Shown here: in pieces, positions 54,655 through 63,495 of the stretch
Layout: each line of letters starts with the position of its first letter
Position numbering within the stretch: position 1 is the first letter of the stretch
Origin: an uncultured Clostridia bacterium
GTDB lineage: Bacteria; Bacillota; Clostridia; Oscillospirales; Oscillospiraceae
Direction of reading: 5' to 3'
NCBI GenBank assembly: GCA_930990965.1
Contig: CAKNRQ010000003.1
Location: 52,268-116,267, forward strand
Length of the DNA: 64,000 nt
Notes under the pieces: model-generated
Database searches by the model: none
What the model saw: the letters and a program-made list of their open reading frames with translations, nothing else
What the model was told of the DNA's origin: nothing
Program-made: the position numbers and the translations under genes

Positions 54655-55932
54655 TTATTTAAAGAATAGAGACGGAATAAATGTGGCCACCTCTGGTATG
54701 ATGATTATGAGCGCCATCACGACCGCCGTTATTAGCACCATTGGTATGATATATCTTATCATTTTTGTCATCGTCGTATCGCAAATTCCCATACTTATAA
54801 ATAAATATGACCCGACGGGAGGTGTAACTGCACCGACAACGCTGGCAATGCAGAACATGACGCCAAACTGTATGGGATCGATACCCAGCTGGAGCACAAT
54901 AGGATACAGTACCGGCATAATGACCATCATAACTGCGAGCATGTCCATAAAGCAGCCAAGTATCAGACTAAATACCATTATTATAAGCATGAAGGAAATG
55001 TTGCTCAAGTTGTGCGACAGGAGCCACTCGAGCAGCTGATTGCCCACCTGTGCCCTTGCAAACATGTAGCCGTAAATGGCCGCAGTAGAGAGCAGCATCA
55101 TTACCATGCCAGTTGTTTTACAGGCCTCATACACTGCCTCCCAGAAATTCTTCCAGGTAAGCTTTTTGTAAATCACCGTACCACAGAAGACCGCATACAG
55201 GCAAGCAACTATGCCGGCTTCTGTTGCAGTAAATATTCCGGAAAGAATACCACCAAGAATTATAACAGGGCATATGATTGCACCGAGCGCGCCCACGAAT
55301 GTGCGCCCAAGGCGAGGTAGATTGAACCCAACCTTGTCGCTGATATTCTTCTTTTTTGCATACCGCACGCCCATAATCATAAGAGCTATGCCAATAAGGA
55401 AGCCGGGTATATATCCACCCATAAACAGCTTGCCAACAGAGTCGCCCGTTATAGAGGAATATATTATCATATTCATGCTTGGCGGTATAATCGGTCCAAG
55501 CGCTCCGGCAGTAGCAAGCAGGGATGCCGTAAATCCGTCCTCGTATCCTTTTTCTCTCATGGCGGGAACCACCATAGAGCCTACTGCGCTGGTGTCCGCA
55601 GCACCGGATCCCGAAATTCCGGCAAATATCATGCACGCACCAACAGTAACTATTGACAGGCCACCTCTTATCCACCCCAGAAGTGCCGAGCAAAAATCTA
55701 TGATTTTGCTGGTCAAGCCGCCTTTGCTCATCAGCTCACCAGCAAGTAGGAAGAACGGGCATGCCATAAGTGAGAATGAGTTGAGGTCGCCGCAAATTTG
55801 CTGGACCAAAACCGATACATCAATGTTAGAGCAGGTCAGGATTCCTATCACTCCGGAAAGTCCCATTGCGAAAGCAATAGGCGTTCCTATAACCATCAAA
55901 ACAATAAATATTGCAAACGATACCAGCAGCAA
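54655..55932 (-). CDS. dctM: TRAP transporter large permease DctM
   Basis: 425 residues with about twelve membrane helices; GTPIAFAMGLSGV at the N-terminus and the conserved loops GISGSGAADTSAVGSMVVPAM and GPIIPPSMNMIIYSS identify DctM. It is the sodium-coupled channel of the TRAP system and completes dctP-dctQ-dctM. Translation seems to begin at TTG (55932), three bases after the DctQ stop, with GGTGG upstream. Last gene of the glycyl-radical operon. Confidence 0.93.
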   Translation of the reverse strand: MLLVSFAIFIVLMVIGTPIAFAMGLSGVIGILTCSNIDVSVLVQQICGDLNSFSLMACPFFLLAGELMSKGGLTSKIIDFCSALLGWIRGGLSIVTVGACMIFAGISGSGAADTSAVGSMVVPAMREKGYEDGFTASLLATAGALGPIIPPSMNMIIYSSITGDSVGKLFMGGYIPGFLIGIALMIMGVRYAKKKNISDKVGFNLPRLGRTFVGALGAIICPVIILGGILSGIFTATEAGIVACLYAVFCGTVIYKKLTWKNFWEAVYEACKTTGMVMMLLSTAAIYGYMFARAQVGNQLLEWLLSHNLSNISFMLIIMVFSLILGCFMDMLAVMMVIMPVLYPIVLQLGIDPIQFGVMFCIASVVGAVTPPVGSYLFISMGICDTTMTKMIRYIIPMVLITAVVMALIIIIPEVATFIPSLFFK

Positions 55933-55934
55933 TC

Positions 55935-56450
55935 TTATTCACCACCCTTGCCTTTAATTTTGTCTTTGATCTGGGCTTTAAGGTTTTTGACATCCAGCAG
56001 GTATACTGATGCCATGGATATTAGCATAAGCACCATGCCAACAGGCAGAGCTGCGTATACCCAGCTCCATGTTATAGGCAGGATGGTAGACTGCACATTG
56101 GCTGTTTTAATACAAAGGCTCACACCAGCCGGTATCATCAAAAAGATATAGGCAAGCATCGCTATACGCGAAATGTAGTAGAAGACAAGGTTGACCCGGG
56201 GAGGCATATATGACGTGACGAAGTCAACAGAAATGTGTTTGTGTTCCCTGACTGCTATGGATGCAGTTATAAAAGCTAACCACACAAACAAATAGCGCAT
56301 CAGCTCTTCGGACCAAACCAACGAGCTTTTCAACATAAAACGAAAAATGATTTGCAAAGTTCCTATCAGAACAATAGCCACAAGCATTATGCATGCGACT
56401 GCTGCCTCTGTTTTTTTAATTGCATTGTCTATTTTTCTCAAATGACTCAT
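55935..56450 (-). CDS. dctQ: TRAP transporter small permease DctQ
   Basis: 171 residues, four membrane helices, with the family segment FRFMLKSSLVWSEELMRYLFVWLAF (split here only for description) and VREHKHISVDF after helix 2. It docks the binding protein to DctM. The ATG at 56450 has GAGGGA upstream; codons further upstream lie in the intergenic gap. Charged C-terminal tail of Lys/Glu. Confidence 0.92.
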   Translation of the reverse strand: MSHLRKIDNAIKKTEAAVACIMLVAIVLIGTLQIIFRFMLKSSLVWSEELMRYLFVWLAFITASIAVREHKHISVDFVTSYMPPRVNLVFYYISRIAMLAYIFLMIPAGVSLCIKTANVQSTILPITWSWVYAALPVGMVLMLISMASVYLLDVKNLKAQIKDKIKGKGGE

Positions 56451-56514
56451 AAGATTCCCTCTCTCATAAGTGTTGCTGGAATACCTGATATCGCCCAAGT
56501 ATTCCAGCTATATA

Positions 56515-57564
56515 TCAGCTAAGGCAGGAGCGGAGTTCAGCTACTTTATCTGCATAGCCATAGCTCTCGGCCGTAGCAGTTATAATTCCAGAAACAGCGT
56601 CCTGAAGTGCAGTAATATCCTCTGCGCTGAGTTCGATTATTTCAATTCCAGACTCGACAAACATGTCACGATAGACCTGCTCATTTTCTTCAGTGAGGGT
56701 ACGTTCAAGTTCGCCGGCCTCTTTCATAGCCTCAATAACTGCGTTCTGCTGAGCCTCAGACATGGAATTCCATTTGTCCTTATTCATCGAGCAGAAGTTG
56801 GTGACATTGACGTGACCAGTGATAGTATAATAATTGGCAACCTCTTGTAGGTTTGCAGTTGCCAGAGTTTCTGTGCTGGCTTCGACAGCGGATACCATGC
56901 CAGACTGTATGGCAGTGTAGCTATCTGACCAAGCAACTATAGTGGGATTACTTCCAAGAGCGTCAAAAATGTCAACATACACCTGGTTATCAGGCACACG
57001 GATATTAAGTCCTTTGAAATCTTCAGCAGTTCGAACTGCAACACCACTGGTAAGCACATTTCTGCTGCCACCAGACATCCAGCCAACAGCTATAAAGTTA
57101 GAGTCGGCCATAACTTCGTTAAAGAAATCCAGTCCACCCATATCATCTATAATCTGAGCCTGTTGAGCACCGTCTGTGAACATGCAAAGGCTTTCAAACA
57201 TAGCCGCAGCAGGCACATATCCGGCATACATGCCGCCACCGGAGACCGTCATATCCAGCACTCCCTGATCCACTTGCTGTAGAATCTCGGATTCAGTACC
57301 CATCTGTGAACCAGGATATATAACGACCTTTACTGTGCCATTTGACAGTTCATTTACTCTTTCGGCAAACAGCTCTATGGCCTGACCTATAGCGTGGGAA
57401 GATGCGTAGATATGACCGACGGAAATTTCCACCGGATTATCTGTGGCAGTACCTGGATCCGAGGACGGGCCATTGGTCACGGGAGTTTCAGGGTCTGAAC
57501 TGCCACAAGCACCCAACGCAAGAACGAGTGCAATGCACAGCAACAGGCTTATTGCTTTCTTCAT
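56515..57564 (-). CDS. dctP: TRAP transporter solute-binding lipoprotein DctP
   Basis: 349 residues. A lipoprotein signal ends at Cys20 (LGAC), so it is tethered outside the cell. The fold-defining segments are GSQMGTESEILQQVDQGVLDM and LNIRVPDNQVYVDIFDALGSNPT; the Arg in IRVP is the residue that in this family salt-bridges the substrate carboxylate (or sulfonate). The pocket segment SAVEAS differs from the usual DGQENP. This points to an anionic organic substrate. GGAGG precedes the ATG. Confidence 0.93.
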   Translation of the reverse strand: MKKAISLLLCIALVLALGACGSSDPETPVTNGPSSDPGTATDNPVEISVGHIYASSHAIGQAIELFAERVNELSNGTVKVVIYPGSQMGTESEILQQVDQGVLDMTVSGGGMYAGYVPAAAMFESLCMFTDGAQQAQIIDDMGGLDFFNEVMADSNFIAVGWMSGGSRNVLTSGVAVRTAEDFKGLNIRVPDNQVYVDIFDALGSNPTIVAWSDSYTAIQSGMVSAVEASTETLATANLQEVANYYTITGHVNVTNFCSMNKDKWNSMSEAQQNAVIEAMKEAGELERTLTEENEQVYRDMFVESGIEIIELSAEDITALQDAVSGIITATAESYGYADKVAELRSCLS

Positions 57565-57583
57565 TTTAATTCCTCCTTTTAAT

Positions 57584-58534
57584 TTACAGAACATCTCCTT
57601 GTTCTGAGCGCACAGAAGTTGTCGAGATTAGCTCATCAATCTCAGCTTTTGTCGGTGCAGACAATGCAGCCCCTGCTCGCGCAACCGATATGGCACCGGC
57701 GGCACATGCAAACTCAACTGCATCACACATGTTTTTACCATCAGCCAGTGCCGCAGCCAAAGCACCATTAAACACGTCTCCTGCACCAGTTGTGTCTACA
57801 GCCCTGGACGGAAATGCGGGCACAAGATAAGCGTTGTTTTCGCTGTAGATATATGCTCCTTTTGCGCCCAGCGTCATTATAACCGTTTTTACCCCCCTGC
57901 TTATTAGCCACTTTGATGCAGCTTCCATTCCGGCGCTATACGAAATACTCATACCTGTAAGCGACTCGGCTTCAGTTTCATTTGGTGTTATTACATCAAC
58001 ATGCCTGTATATCTTGTCGGGTATGCTTGCAGCCGGTGCAGGGTTAAGTATTACGGTTGCCCCGTTTTTCTTTGCAAGTTCAACTACTTTCTCTACTGCG
58101 TCAATATTTGTTTCCAGCTGTGTCAGCACTATGTCTGCAGAAGCAATCTCTCCTTGGATTCCGTTGATATCCTCAGGACTTATATTGCCAGAAGCTCCTT
58201 TGTTGACAACTATCGCGTTTTGGCCACTACCAGAATGGACGATTATGAATGCAGAGGAGGTAGGAATGCTGCTATCCCTGATAATGCAGTCCAGCCCCAT
58301 GCCTTCTTTTTTTAAGGTATCCAGCGCAAGCTTGCCAAAGCTGTCCATTCCTATTTTGGTTGCAAATACAACTTCGGCCCCGGCACGATGGGCTGCTATG
58401 GCCTGATTTGAGCCTTTTCCTCCTGGGCCTGTGTTGAAAGACAGGCCCATTATGGTCTGACCCGGTTTTGGGAAATCATCAACTCTGGCTGTCATATCCA
58501 AGTTGAAGCTCCCGAAAACAAGAATTTTTTTCAT
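57584..58534 (-). CDS. rbsK: Ribokinase-family sugar kinase
   Basis: 316 residues, PfkB fold. The N-terminal motif GSFNLDM, the sugar-binding GPGGKGSNQA (about residues 37-46) and the catalytic/anion-hole VDTTGAGDVFNGALA (Asp near 252) are complete and closer to ribokinase than to 2-keto-3-deoxygluconate or fructokinase. It likely phosphorylates a pentose or a short sugar released from the operon's substrate. Between the activase and the transporter genes, with 13- and 19-base gaps. Confidence 0.85.
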   Translation of the reverse strand: MKKILVFGSFNLDMTARVDDFPKPGQTIMGLSFNTGPGGKGSNQAIAAHRAGAEVVFATKIGMDSFGKLALDTLKKEGMGLDCIIRDSSIPTSSAFIIVHSGSGQNAIVVNKGASGNISPEDINGIQGEIASADIVLTQLETNIDAVEKVVELAKKNGATVILNPAPAASIPDKIYRHVDVITPNETEAESLTGMSISYSAGMEAASKWLISRGVKTVIMTLGAKGAYIYSENNAYLVPAFPSRAVDTTGAGDVFNGALAAALADGKNMCDAVEFACAAGAISVARAGAALSAPTKAEIDELISTTSVRSEQGDVL

Positions 58535-58547
58535 ACGTCAACCCCGT

Positions 58548-59507
58548 TTAATCCGACAGAATTCCCGTCACGAAAATCTTGTCCCCGTCAAATCCTCCGG
58601 CAGAGGCAGCCATGCGCAGTTCTTCTGCCCGACGCTTTTTGAGCGCATGGTATTTCTCATAACTCCAGGCCTTGTCGAGTCTCTGATACTTTGTTATACA
58701 GCTGTTGTTAAACGCACAAAGTTCCCATCTTGCAACAGCTGCTTCCCCAAGCTCATCAGCTATGAATTTGCCTATACCTTGCAAGTTATCCACGGTGGCT
58801 GTGGCGTCCGGTATTAGAGGTGTCCTTATCCAAAGTTCACAGTTTAATTCCTTATCACGTATTTTTTTTGATATCCAACTGATATTTTCAAGTATCAGCT
58901 CATTGTTCACGCCTGTAAAATGCTTGTGCTGCTCACTGTCAATTAGTTTCAGATCATACAATATGTAGTCAGTATGCGGCAGAATCTTTTCAAAGTGTTC
59001 TCTCGGCGCATAGCCGCAAGTGTCAAGTGCCGTGCTGATTCCTTTTTCGTGCAGGCGTTTAAACATTTCAGATACAAACTCATATTGTAGCATTGCTTCA
59101 CCGCCTGAAGCCGTCACGCCTCCTGATGTCTGGCTATAGTAAACTTTGTCTTTCAGAAGCTCCTCTATTAGGCCGTCAAGGCCGCGCCGTTCTCCACACA
59201 TTGACAGAGCCTGTGACGGGCAGGCTTTCACACATTCTCCACAGCGGACGCATTTACTCCGATCAATATGTATCCCGTCTTCTGCTGCTATATTGGCGCC
59301 ATGTTTACAGGTGTTATGGCATATCAGGCAGCCTATACACTGCCGGCTCTGCCACCATACGAGTGGCTCAGCAGAGATTCCTTCCGGATTATGACACCAT
59401 TTGCAGGACAGAGGGCAGCCTTTAAAGAACACAGTGTCCCGCTGCCCGGGGCCGTCATGAGACGTGCCCCGGTAAATGTCAAATATGAGTGCGCTGTCTT
59501 TACTCAT
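58548..59507 (-). CDS. Glycyl-radical enzyme activating protein
   Basis: 319 residues, radical-SAM enzyme. GCPLSCKWCHNP supplies the CxxxCxxC cluster; next comes an inserted ferredoxin-like domain with CIGCLICHNTC and CVRCGECVKACP (two more [4Fe-4S] sites), as in activases of dehydratase/decarboxylase-type glycyl radical enzymes but not of pyruvate formate-lyase. SAM-binding GGVTASGGEAMLQ follows. Its ATG overlaps the glycyl-radical enzyme stop (TGATG), so the pair is co-translated. It abstracts H from Gly734 of the partner. Confidence 0.93.
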   Translation of the reverse strand: MSKDSALIFDIYRGTSHDGPGQRDTVFFKGCPLSCKWCHNPEGISAEPLVWWQSRQCIGCLICHNTCKHGANIAAEDGIHIDRSKCVRCGECVKACPSQALSMCGERRGLDGLIEELLKDKVYYSQTSGGVTASGGEAMLQYEFVSEMFKRLHEKGISTALDTCGYAPREHFEKILPHTDYILYDLKLIDSEQHKHFTGVNNELILENISWISKKIRDKELNCELWIRTPLIPDATATVDNLQGIGKFIADELGEAAVARWELCAFNNSCITKYQRLDKAWSYEKYHALKKRRAEELRMAASAGGFDGDKIFVTGILSD

Positions 59508-61786
59508 CACAGCTCTCCGTAGTTGTTCCTGCCACAGAACTCTTCCTGGAAGGGCTTGGCTAGGCAGACAAAGCGTGTTGTGTATCCGGTTACCTTGATA
59601 ATAATATTTTGATATTCCGGATTCTCAGGATGATCTATTGCATCCTTCAGCTTCTCCAGGTCAATGATATTGAGGTTTATCTGAAAAGTGTTCTGCGCGA
59701 AGAAGGCCTCAGTAAAATTCTTTATATACTCGGCCATATTCTCTTTACCGTCAAAGAACTTGGGCTGGAGCTCAACCTGGAGTGTACCACCGAGGAATTT
59801 GTAGTTGTGAATCTTGGCAAGTGAATTTGCCGTGGCCAATAGTCCCTTTGTGTTTCTCCCTGCGGTGGGATTGCAGCCGTGAGCCAGGGGTTCCGTAGCA
59901 TATCTACCGTCAGGAGTGGCGGGGAGCACATTGGTCGCGGTGTGTCCCTGGAACTGGAACAGTGAGGCCCTATACTGCTGTCCACGGCAGTTGTACGTGT
60001 GGTCCAGCGTATCAGCTATCATATCAGTTATCCTGACAAGCAGCGCGTCGACTTCATCCAAGTCGTTTCCAAATTTGTCCTGACGTAGGAAGCGCTGACG
60101 CATAACTTCATTGTCCTGCCAGTTCTCAGACGTAGCCTTGCGCACTTCGGCCATCGTATACATCTTCTCTTCAAATACAAGCTTCTTAATTGCATACATG
60201 GAGTCGGCCACATTGGGAATGCCAAGGATGTTGGCAGAAGTGTACTGATAGTCTACACCTCTGTGCCCAGTGATATCTATGCCGCGCTCAATCGGTCCAT
60301 GGAAACTGAGCGATGTGGCCATCTCTGGCCATATTTTATCCTGCACCTCATACTGAGCGTCCTTGAATACCCTCAGTGCCTCAGTCGTGCGTTTAAATTC
60401 ATGCACGAACGTCTGATAAAACGTTTCGAAGTCAGAGATGTTCTTTTCTATGGCTATGTCCATGGCTCTCCACATGGGGTCAAGGAGAACCAGCGCGTTG
60501 ACGTCCTGGTCGCAATACTCCCTGCCCGGAATGCTGAACCACTGGCAGCCGCCAACTGCCACAGTCCATGCATGTTCCGGCGCCACGCCGCTTCTGAGCT
60601 CGCAATCACGCATCAGGTCGTAATTGCAAAAAGTAGGTACGCTGGCGCCGTGCCTGGCCAAAACATCGCATGCGTACAGGAACAATTCCTGATCTATGTC
60701 CTTGTGCCACATGAGGAACATATTGTTATAGTCATCTACCATATCGTAAGCCTCTAGAATTATCCAGCTTGCCGGGCAGGTAGCGTCACTGCCATCCTCA
60801 AGTCTGCCGCATATGGTAAAATGCTGTCCGCGCACTTTGAGGAACATCTCCGCAAGGTATTCTCTCGCGTCCTGCTTTGTAAGTACGCCGCTTTTCAGGT
60901 CATGCACTAAGAAGTCATTCAAATACAGATCCAGTCTTCCGTATCCGTTTCCATGGCCCACTATACGGTCGGTCATAATGGCAAACTGTATGAACTGCAC
61001 AGCCTGATGATAGGTCTGAGGCGGTCCGACGGCTATGGCATGACAATCAGCGGCTACAAACTCGTAACGAGCTTTAACAACAGGATCCATCTCTTCCCTG
61101 GCAAGTTCGAGTGCTCTGTCCGCATGTTTCTGTACATAGTCTATTATCCCTTGACAGACAAGCTTCAAGCCCTCCAGATAGTTCACCTTTACTGGATGAT
61201 CCAGACGGCGATACATCTCCAGGTTCTTGTCGATTCTCGCCATGATGCCTGTCCAGCCTTCTTTCAACCCGATGCCCAGATCCAGGCAAGTATGCCCGTG
61301 ACTTGTGCCACCGGCCCCAAGTTTCCTGACTTCACGCCCCAGCTCATGGACTTTGTCTCCGAAATAATACTTTCGGATTTCGTTCATTTCCCAGTGGAAT
61401 TCTCCTACAATGCACTCGAATGGATGTATCTCGGCGGGGGAATTGTCCAGCAGGAACTTGTAGTCTTTACCCCACTGTAAAGGCGTGGCCTCATAGCCTT
61501 CCACATGTGATGGCACTTCGTCATATTTGGGAAAACCTATGCCAATATCTACACGACAAGCATGATCACCCAGAGAATAGCTTGTCTCGGGCGGTGCAGA
61601 CCACTCTCCAGATTGCGGAACACACCCATTTGCTTTGTCTGTCCAGTGATACACAAGCTGCTTTTCATCGGCAGTGTACAGGTTTCTCCTGCCGGATATA
61701 GCTAGATTCTGATTGTATTTAATTACTTCTTTCAACCTATCGCTGGGAAAGAACTTGGCGCCGTAGCTGTTTCTCACACTAGCCAT
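59507..61786 (-). CDS. Glycyl radical enzyme of unassigned reaction
   Basis: 759 residues from ATG 61786 (AAGGGAG upstream). Glycine-radical loop KVTGYTTRF places the radical on Gly734. The thiyl Cys is Cys414 in VAVGGCQWFSIPG. Characterised eliminases carry Cys-x-Glu here and pyruvate formate-lyase has Cys-Cys; this protein has Cys-Gln-Trp. The rest of the fold is typical: GTSHGHTCLDL, HGNGYGRLDLYLND, ATPDGRYATEPLAHG with AGRNTKG, and LQVELQPKFF. It is full length and intact. Annotation as pyruvate formate-lyase would be misleading. First gene of the operon; context suggests action on a sugar-like anion. Confidence 0.9.
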   Translation of the reverse strand: MASVRNSYGAKFFPSDRLKEVIKYNQNLAISGRRNLYTADEKQLVYHWTDKANGCVPQSGEWSAPPETSYSLGDHACRVDIGIGFPKYDEVPSHVEGYEATPLQWGKDYKFLLDNSPAEIHPFECIVGEFHWEMNEIRKYYFGDKVHELGREVRKLGAGGTSHGHTCLDLGIGLKEGWTGIMARIDKNLEMYRRLDHPVKVNYLEGLKLVCQGIIDYVQKHADRALELAREEMDPVVKARYEFVAADCHAIAVGPPQTYHQAVQFIQFAIMTDRIVGHGNGYGRLDLYLNDFLVHDLKSGVLTKQDAREYLAEMFLKVRGQHFTICGRLEDGSDATCPASWIILEAYDMVDDYNNMFLMWHKDIDQELFLYACDVLARHGASVPTFCNYDLMRDCELRSGVAPEHAWTVAVGGCQWFSIPGREYCDQDVNALVLLDPMWRAMDIAIEKNISDFETFYQTFVHEFKRTTEALRVFKDAQYEVQDKIWPEMATSLSFHGPIERGIDITGHRGVDYQYTSANILGIPNVADSMYAIKKLVFEEKMYTMAEVRKATSENWQDNEVMRQRFLRQDKFGNDLDEVDALLVRITDMIADTLDHTYNCRGQQYRASLFQFQGHTATNVLPATPDGRYATEPLAHGCNPTAGRNTKGLLATANSLAKIHNYKFLGGTLQVELQPKFFDGKENMAEYIKNFTEAFFAQNTFQINLNIIDLEKLKDAIDHPENPEYQNIIIKVTGYTTRFVCLAKPFQEEFCGRNNYGEL

Positions 61787-61868
61787 ATAACAATACTCCC
61801 TTCGATGCAGCCGTATTTTTTCAATTTTGAATATAAGCATTTGGATTTAAAAGCTGCTTCTTGTTAAA

Positions 61869-61897
61869 ATGATATAATGCCGGGGTAAAAAGTTCAA
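61869..61897 (-). promoter_or_regulatory. Promoter of the glycyl-radical operon
   Basis: Minus-strand TTGAAC (61897-61892), 17-base spacer, TATCAT (61874-61869); about 80 bases of leader before the ATG. Confidence 0.6.
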
Positions 61898-61914
61898 TAC
61901 GTAATTCATATTTG

Positions 61915-61947
61915 TACATATGTAAAAAATTATTATTACATATATGT
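61915..61947. promoter_or_regulatory. Paired palindromes, candidate LacI-family operators
   Basis: TACATATGTA (61915-61924) and ACATATATGT (61938-61947) are perfect palindromes between the divergent promoters; the second touches the lacI -35 box. A regulator bound here could act on both operons. Confidence 0.55.
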
Positions 61948-61975
61948 TGCGTATTCAAATTACATATGGTATATT
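61947..61975 (+). promoter_or_regulatory. Promoter of the LacI-family regulator
   Basis: TTGCGT (61947-61952), 17-base spacer, TATATT (61970-61975), 28 bases before the ATG. Confidence 0.65.
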
Positions 61976-62003
61976 TAACAAAAACAGAAAGGGTATTGTT
62001 CTT

Positions 62004-63026
62004 ATGGCTACAATAAAAGATGTTGCTGCCGCTGCAGGGGTATCAACAGCTACCGTTTCAAGGGCCTTCAGCAATAAAAATAGTGTCAATAATGAAACAA
62101 GAAACAGAATTCTTGAAGAGGCCAGAAAGCTCAACTTCACACCACGAGAGTATAAGCAGAGGTCCAATTCACTTGGCTGCGGCTGCATAGGTGTTGTCGT
62201 GCCAGATATAAGCAATAATTTCTTTGCTGAAGTAATTAGTGGTATAGAATCTGTAATGTCAAAGTTGAATATACAGGTACTTATCTGCAACAGTGACGAA
62301 GACCCAGGCGCAGAAATCAAGATTCTCGATTCTCTTCAGGCAATTAATGTATGCGGTATCATTATCGCTCCCGTATCAAATGCCGTTGAGTATAACGCGG
62401 AGTGCCTCAAAAACTTTGACCGTTCTGGAATACCCGTGGTATTGATGGACAGGGACTTGCGCAACGGCAGCATGGACGGAGTGTTCATGGACAGTTACGG
62501 CGGCGCATATGAGGCCACACAGACGCTAATTAACTGCGGTCACAAAGATATCGCCTTCATTTGCGGACCTCTGACGTCCAGCAGCGGTCTGGACAGGTTA
62601 AATGCTTTTATAGCCGCCCACAGGGATAATGGATTGGAAGTGCATGAGGAGCACATAATATACAGCGATTTCAAATACGAAACTACGTACAACCTCATAA
62701 CGCAAAGAATTGATCAGATGAACAAAGTGACCGCTATTTTATCATCAAACCGCCGCATGACCTATGGCTGCTGTATGGCGCTGTCAGAAAACAGAATAGT
62801 AATTGGCCGAGACATATCTTTCATATCGTGCGGACGTCCGGAAATAGGGCACGGTTTCATAAGCTATGTAGACTACCCAACTTATGACATGGGCAGCGAG
62901 TGCGCACAAATACTGATTGAAAAAGCAAAAAGAGGCAAACGTAACCGCACATATGCCAGGAAGAGAACAACGTTCGATATGGAGATCATACTTAACGGTT
63001 CTGAAAAATACCCTTCAAACAGATAA
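62004..63026 (+). CDS. LacI-family transcriptional regulator
   Basis: 340 residues. N-terminal helix-turn-helix ATIKDVAAAAGVSTATVSRAF with hinge region NFTPREYKQRSNSLGC, then a periplasmic-binding-like sugar domain (GCIGVVVPDISNNFFAEVISG, DRDLRNGSMDGVFMDSYGG, GHKDIAFICGP). Divergent from the glycyl-radical operon and followed by the two mutarotase genes; probably represses the locus until its sugar ligand is present. ATG 62004 with GAAAGGG upstream. Confidence 0.93.
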   Translation: MATIKDVAAAAGVSTATVSRAFSNKNSVNNETRNRILEEARKLNFTPREYKQRSNSLGCGCIGVVVPDISNNFFAEVISGIESVMSKLNIQVLICNSDEDPGAEIKILDSLQAINVCGIIIAPVSNAVEYNAECLKNFDRSGIPVVLMDRDLRNGSMDGVFMDSYGGAYEATQTLINCGHKDIAFICGPLTSSSGLDRLNAFIAAHRDNGLEVHEEHIIYSDFKYETTYNLITQRIDQMNKVTAILSSNRRMTYGCCMALSENRIVIGRDISFISCGRPEIGHGFISYVDYPTYDMGSECAQILIEKAKRGKRNRTYARKRTTFDMEIILNGSEKYPSNR

Positions 63027-63042
63027 CACAAGCAGTTATGAT

Positions 63043-63078
63043 AAAAGCTTAAAGTTTCATATGAAACTTTAAGCTTTT
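63043..63078. terminator. 36-bp perfect palindrome between lacI and the mutarotase genes
   Basis: Eighteen bases each side of a central CATATG match perfectly, with AAAAGCTT ends. 16 bases after the lacI stop; T-rich sequence follows on the plus strand (TTTTAC, then TTATTTTT). Most likely a lacI terminator, possibly bidirectional or an operator. Confidence 0.65.
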
Positions 63079-63105
63079 ACTATATTATTTTTATGCGCAT
63101 TACGT

Positions 63106-63111
63106 TATAAT
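63106..63111 (+). promoter_or_regulatory. -10 box before the rhaM-like gene
   Basis: Consensus TATAAT 45 bases before the ATG; a clear -35 is lacking, which suits activator control. ATGCGCAT palindrome lies at 63093-63100. Confidence 0.45.
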
Positions 63112-63156
63112 AGGCTATAGTTTAGTGTGAAACAAACCAGTAAAGGAGATATTTAC

Positions 63157-63480
63157 ATGAAAAGGATAGCAACCATTTCAAAACTCAAGCCAGGTACTGC
63201 AGACAAGTACATTGAGCTACATAAGAATGTATGGCCAGGAGTGGTAAAAGCTGGTCATGATGCTCACATGCAGAATTATTCAATATACAGGTTTGGAGAC
63301 TATCTGTTTTCATACTATGAGTATACAGGGGACGATTTTGACGGCGACATGGCCAGGAAAGCTGCCCTGGATGTGAGCCAGGAATGGCAAAAGGCCACCG
63401 GTGAATATCGAGAAATAATGACTGGAAGCCAGAGATACATAGAACTTGAAGAAATTTGGCACGAAAATTTTGATGTGTAA
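63157..63480 (+). CDS. L-rhamnose mutarotase family protein
   Basis: 107 residues of the RhaM (YiiL) ferredoxin-like fold. YIELHKNVWPGVVKAG keeps the family His at position 22, and NYSIYRFGDYLFSYYEY and SQEWQKATGEYREIM follow the E. coli RhaM layout. These enzymes interconvert alpha and beta anomers. Rhamnose isomerase, kinase and aldolase are not present, so the substrate may be another sugar. AAAGGAG precedes ATG at 63157. Four bases or so before the next gene. Confidence 0.88.
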   Translation: MKRIATISKLKPGTADKYIELHKNVWPGVVKAGHDAHMQNYSIYRFGDYLFSYYEYTGDDFDGDMARKAALDVSQEWQKATGEYREIMTGSQRYIELEEIWHENFDV

Positions 63481-63495
63481 AAAATGGTGGCAGAC

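Noticed and set aside
59507..61786. Annotation as pyruvate formate-lyase
   Set aside because: The Cys-Cys active-site pair is missing and the activase has an extra two-cluster ferredoxin domain not found in the formate-lyase activase.
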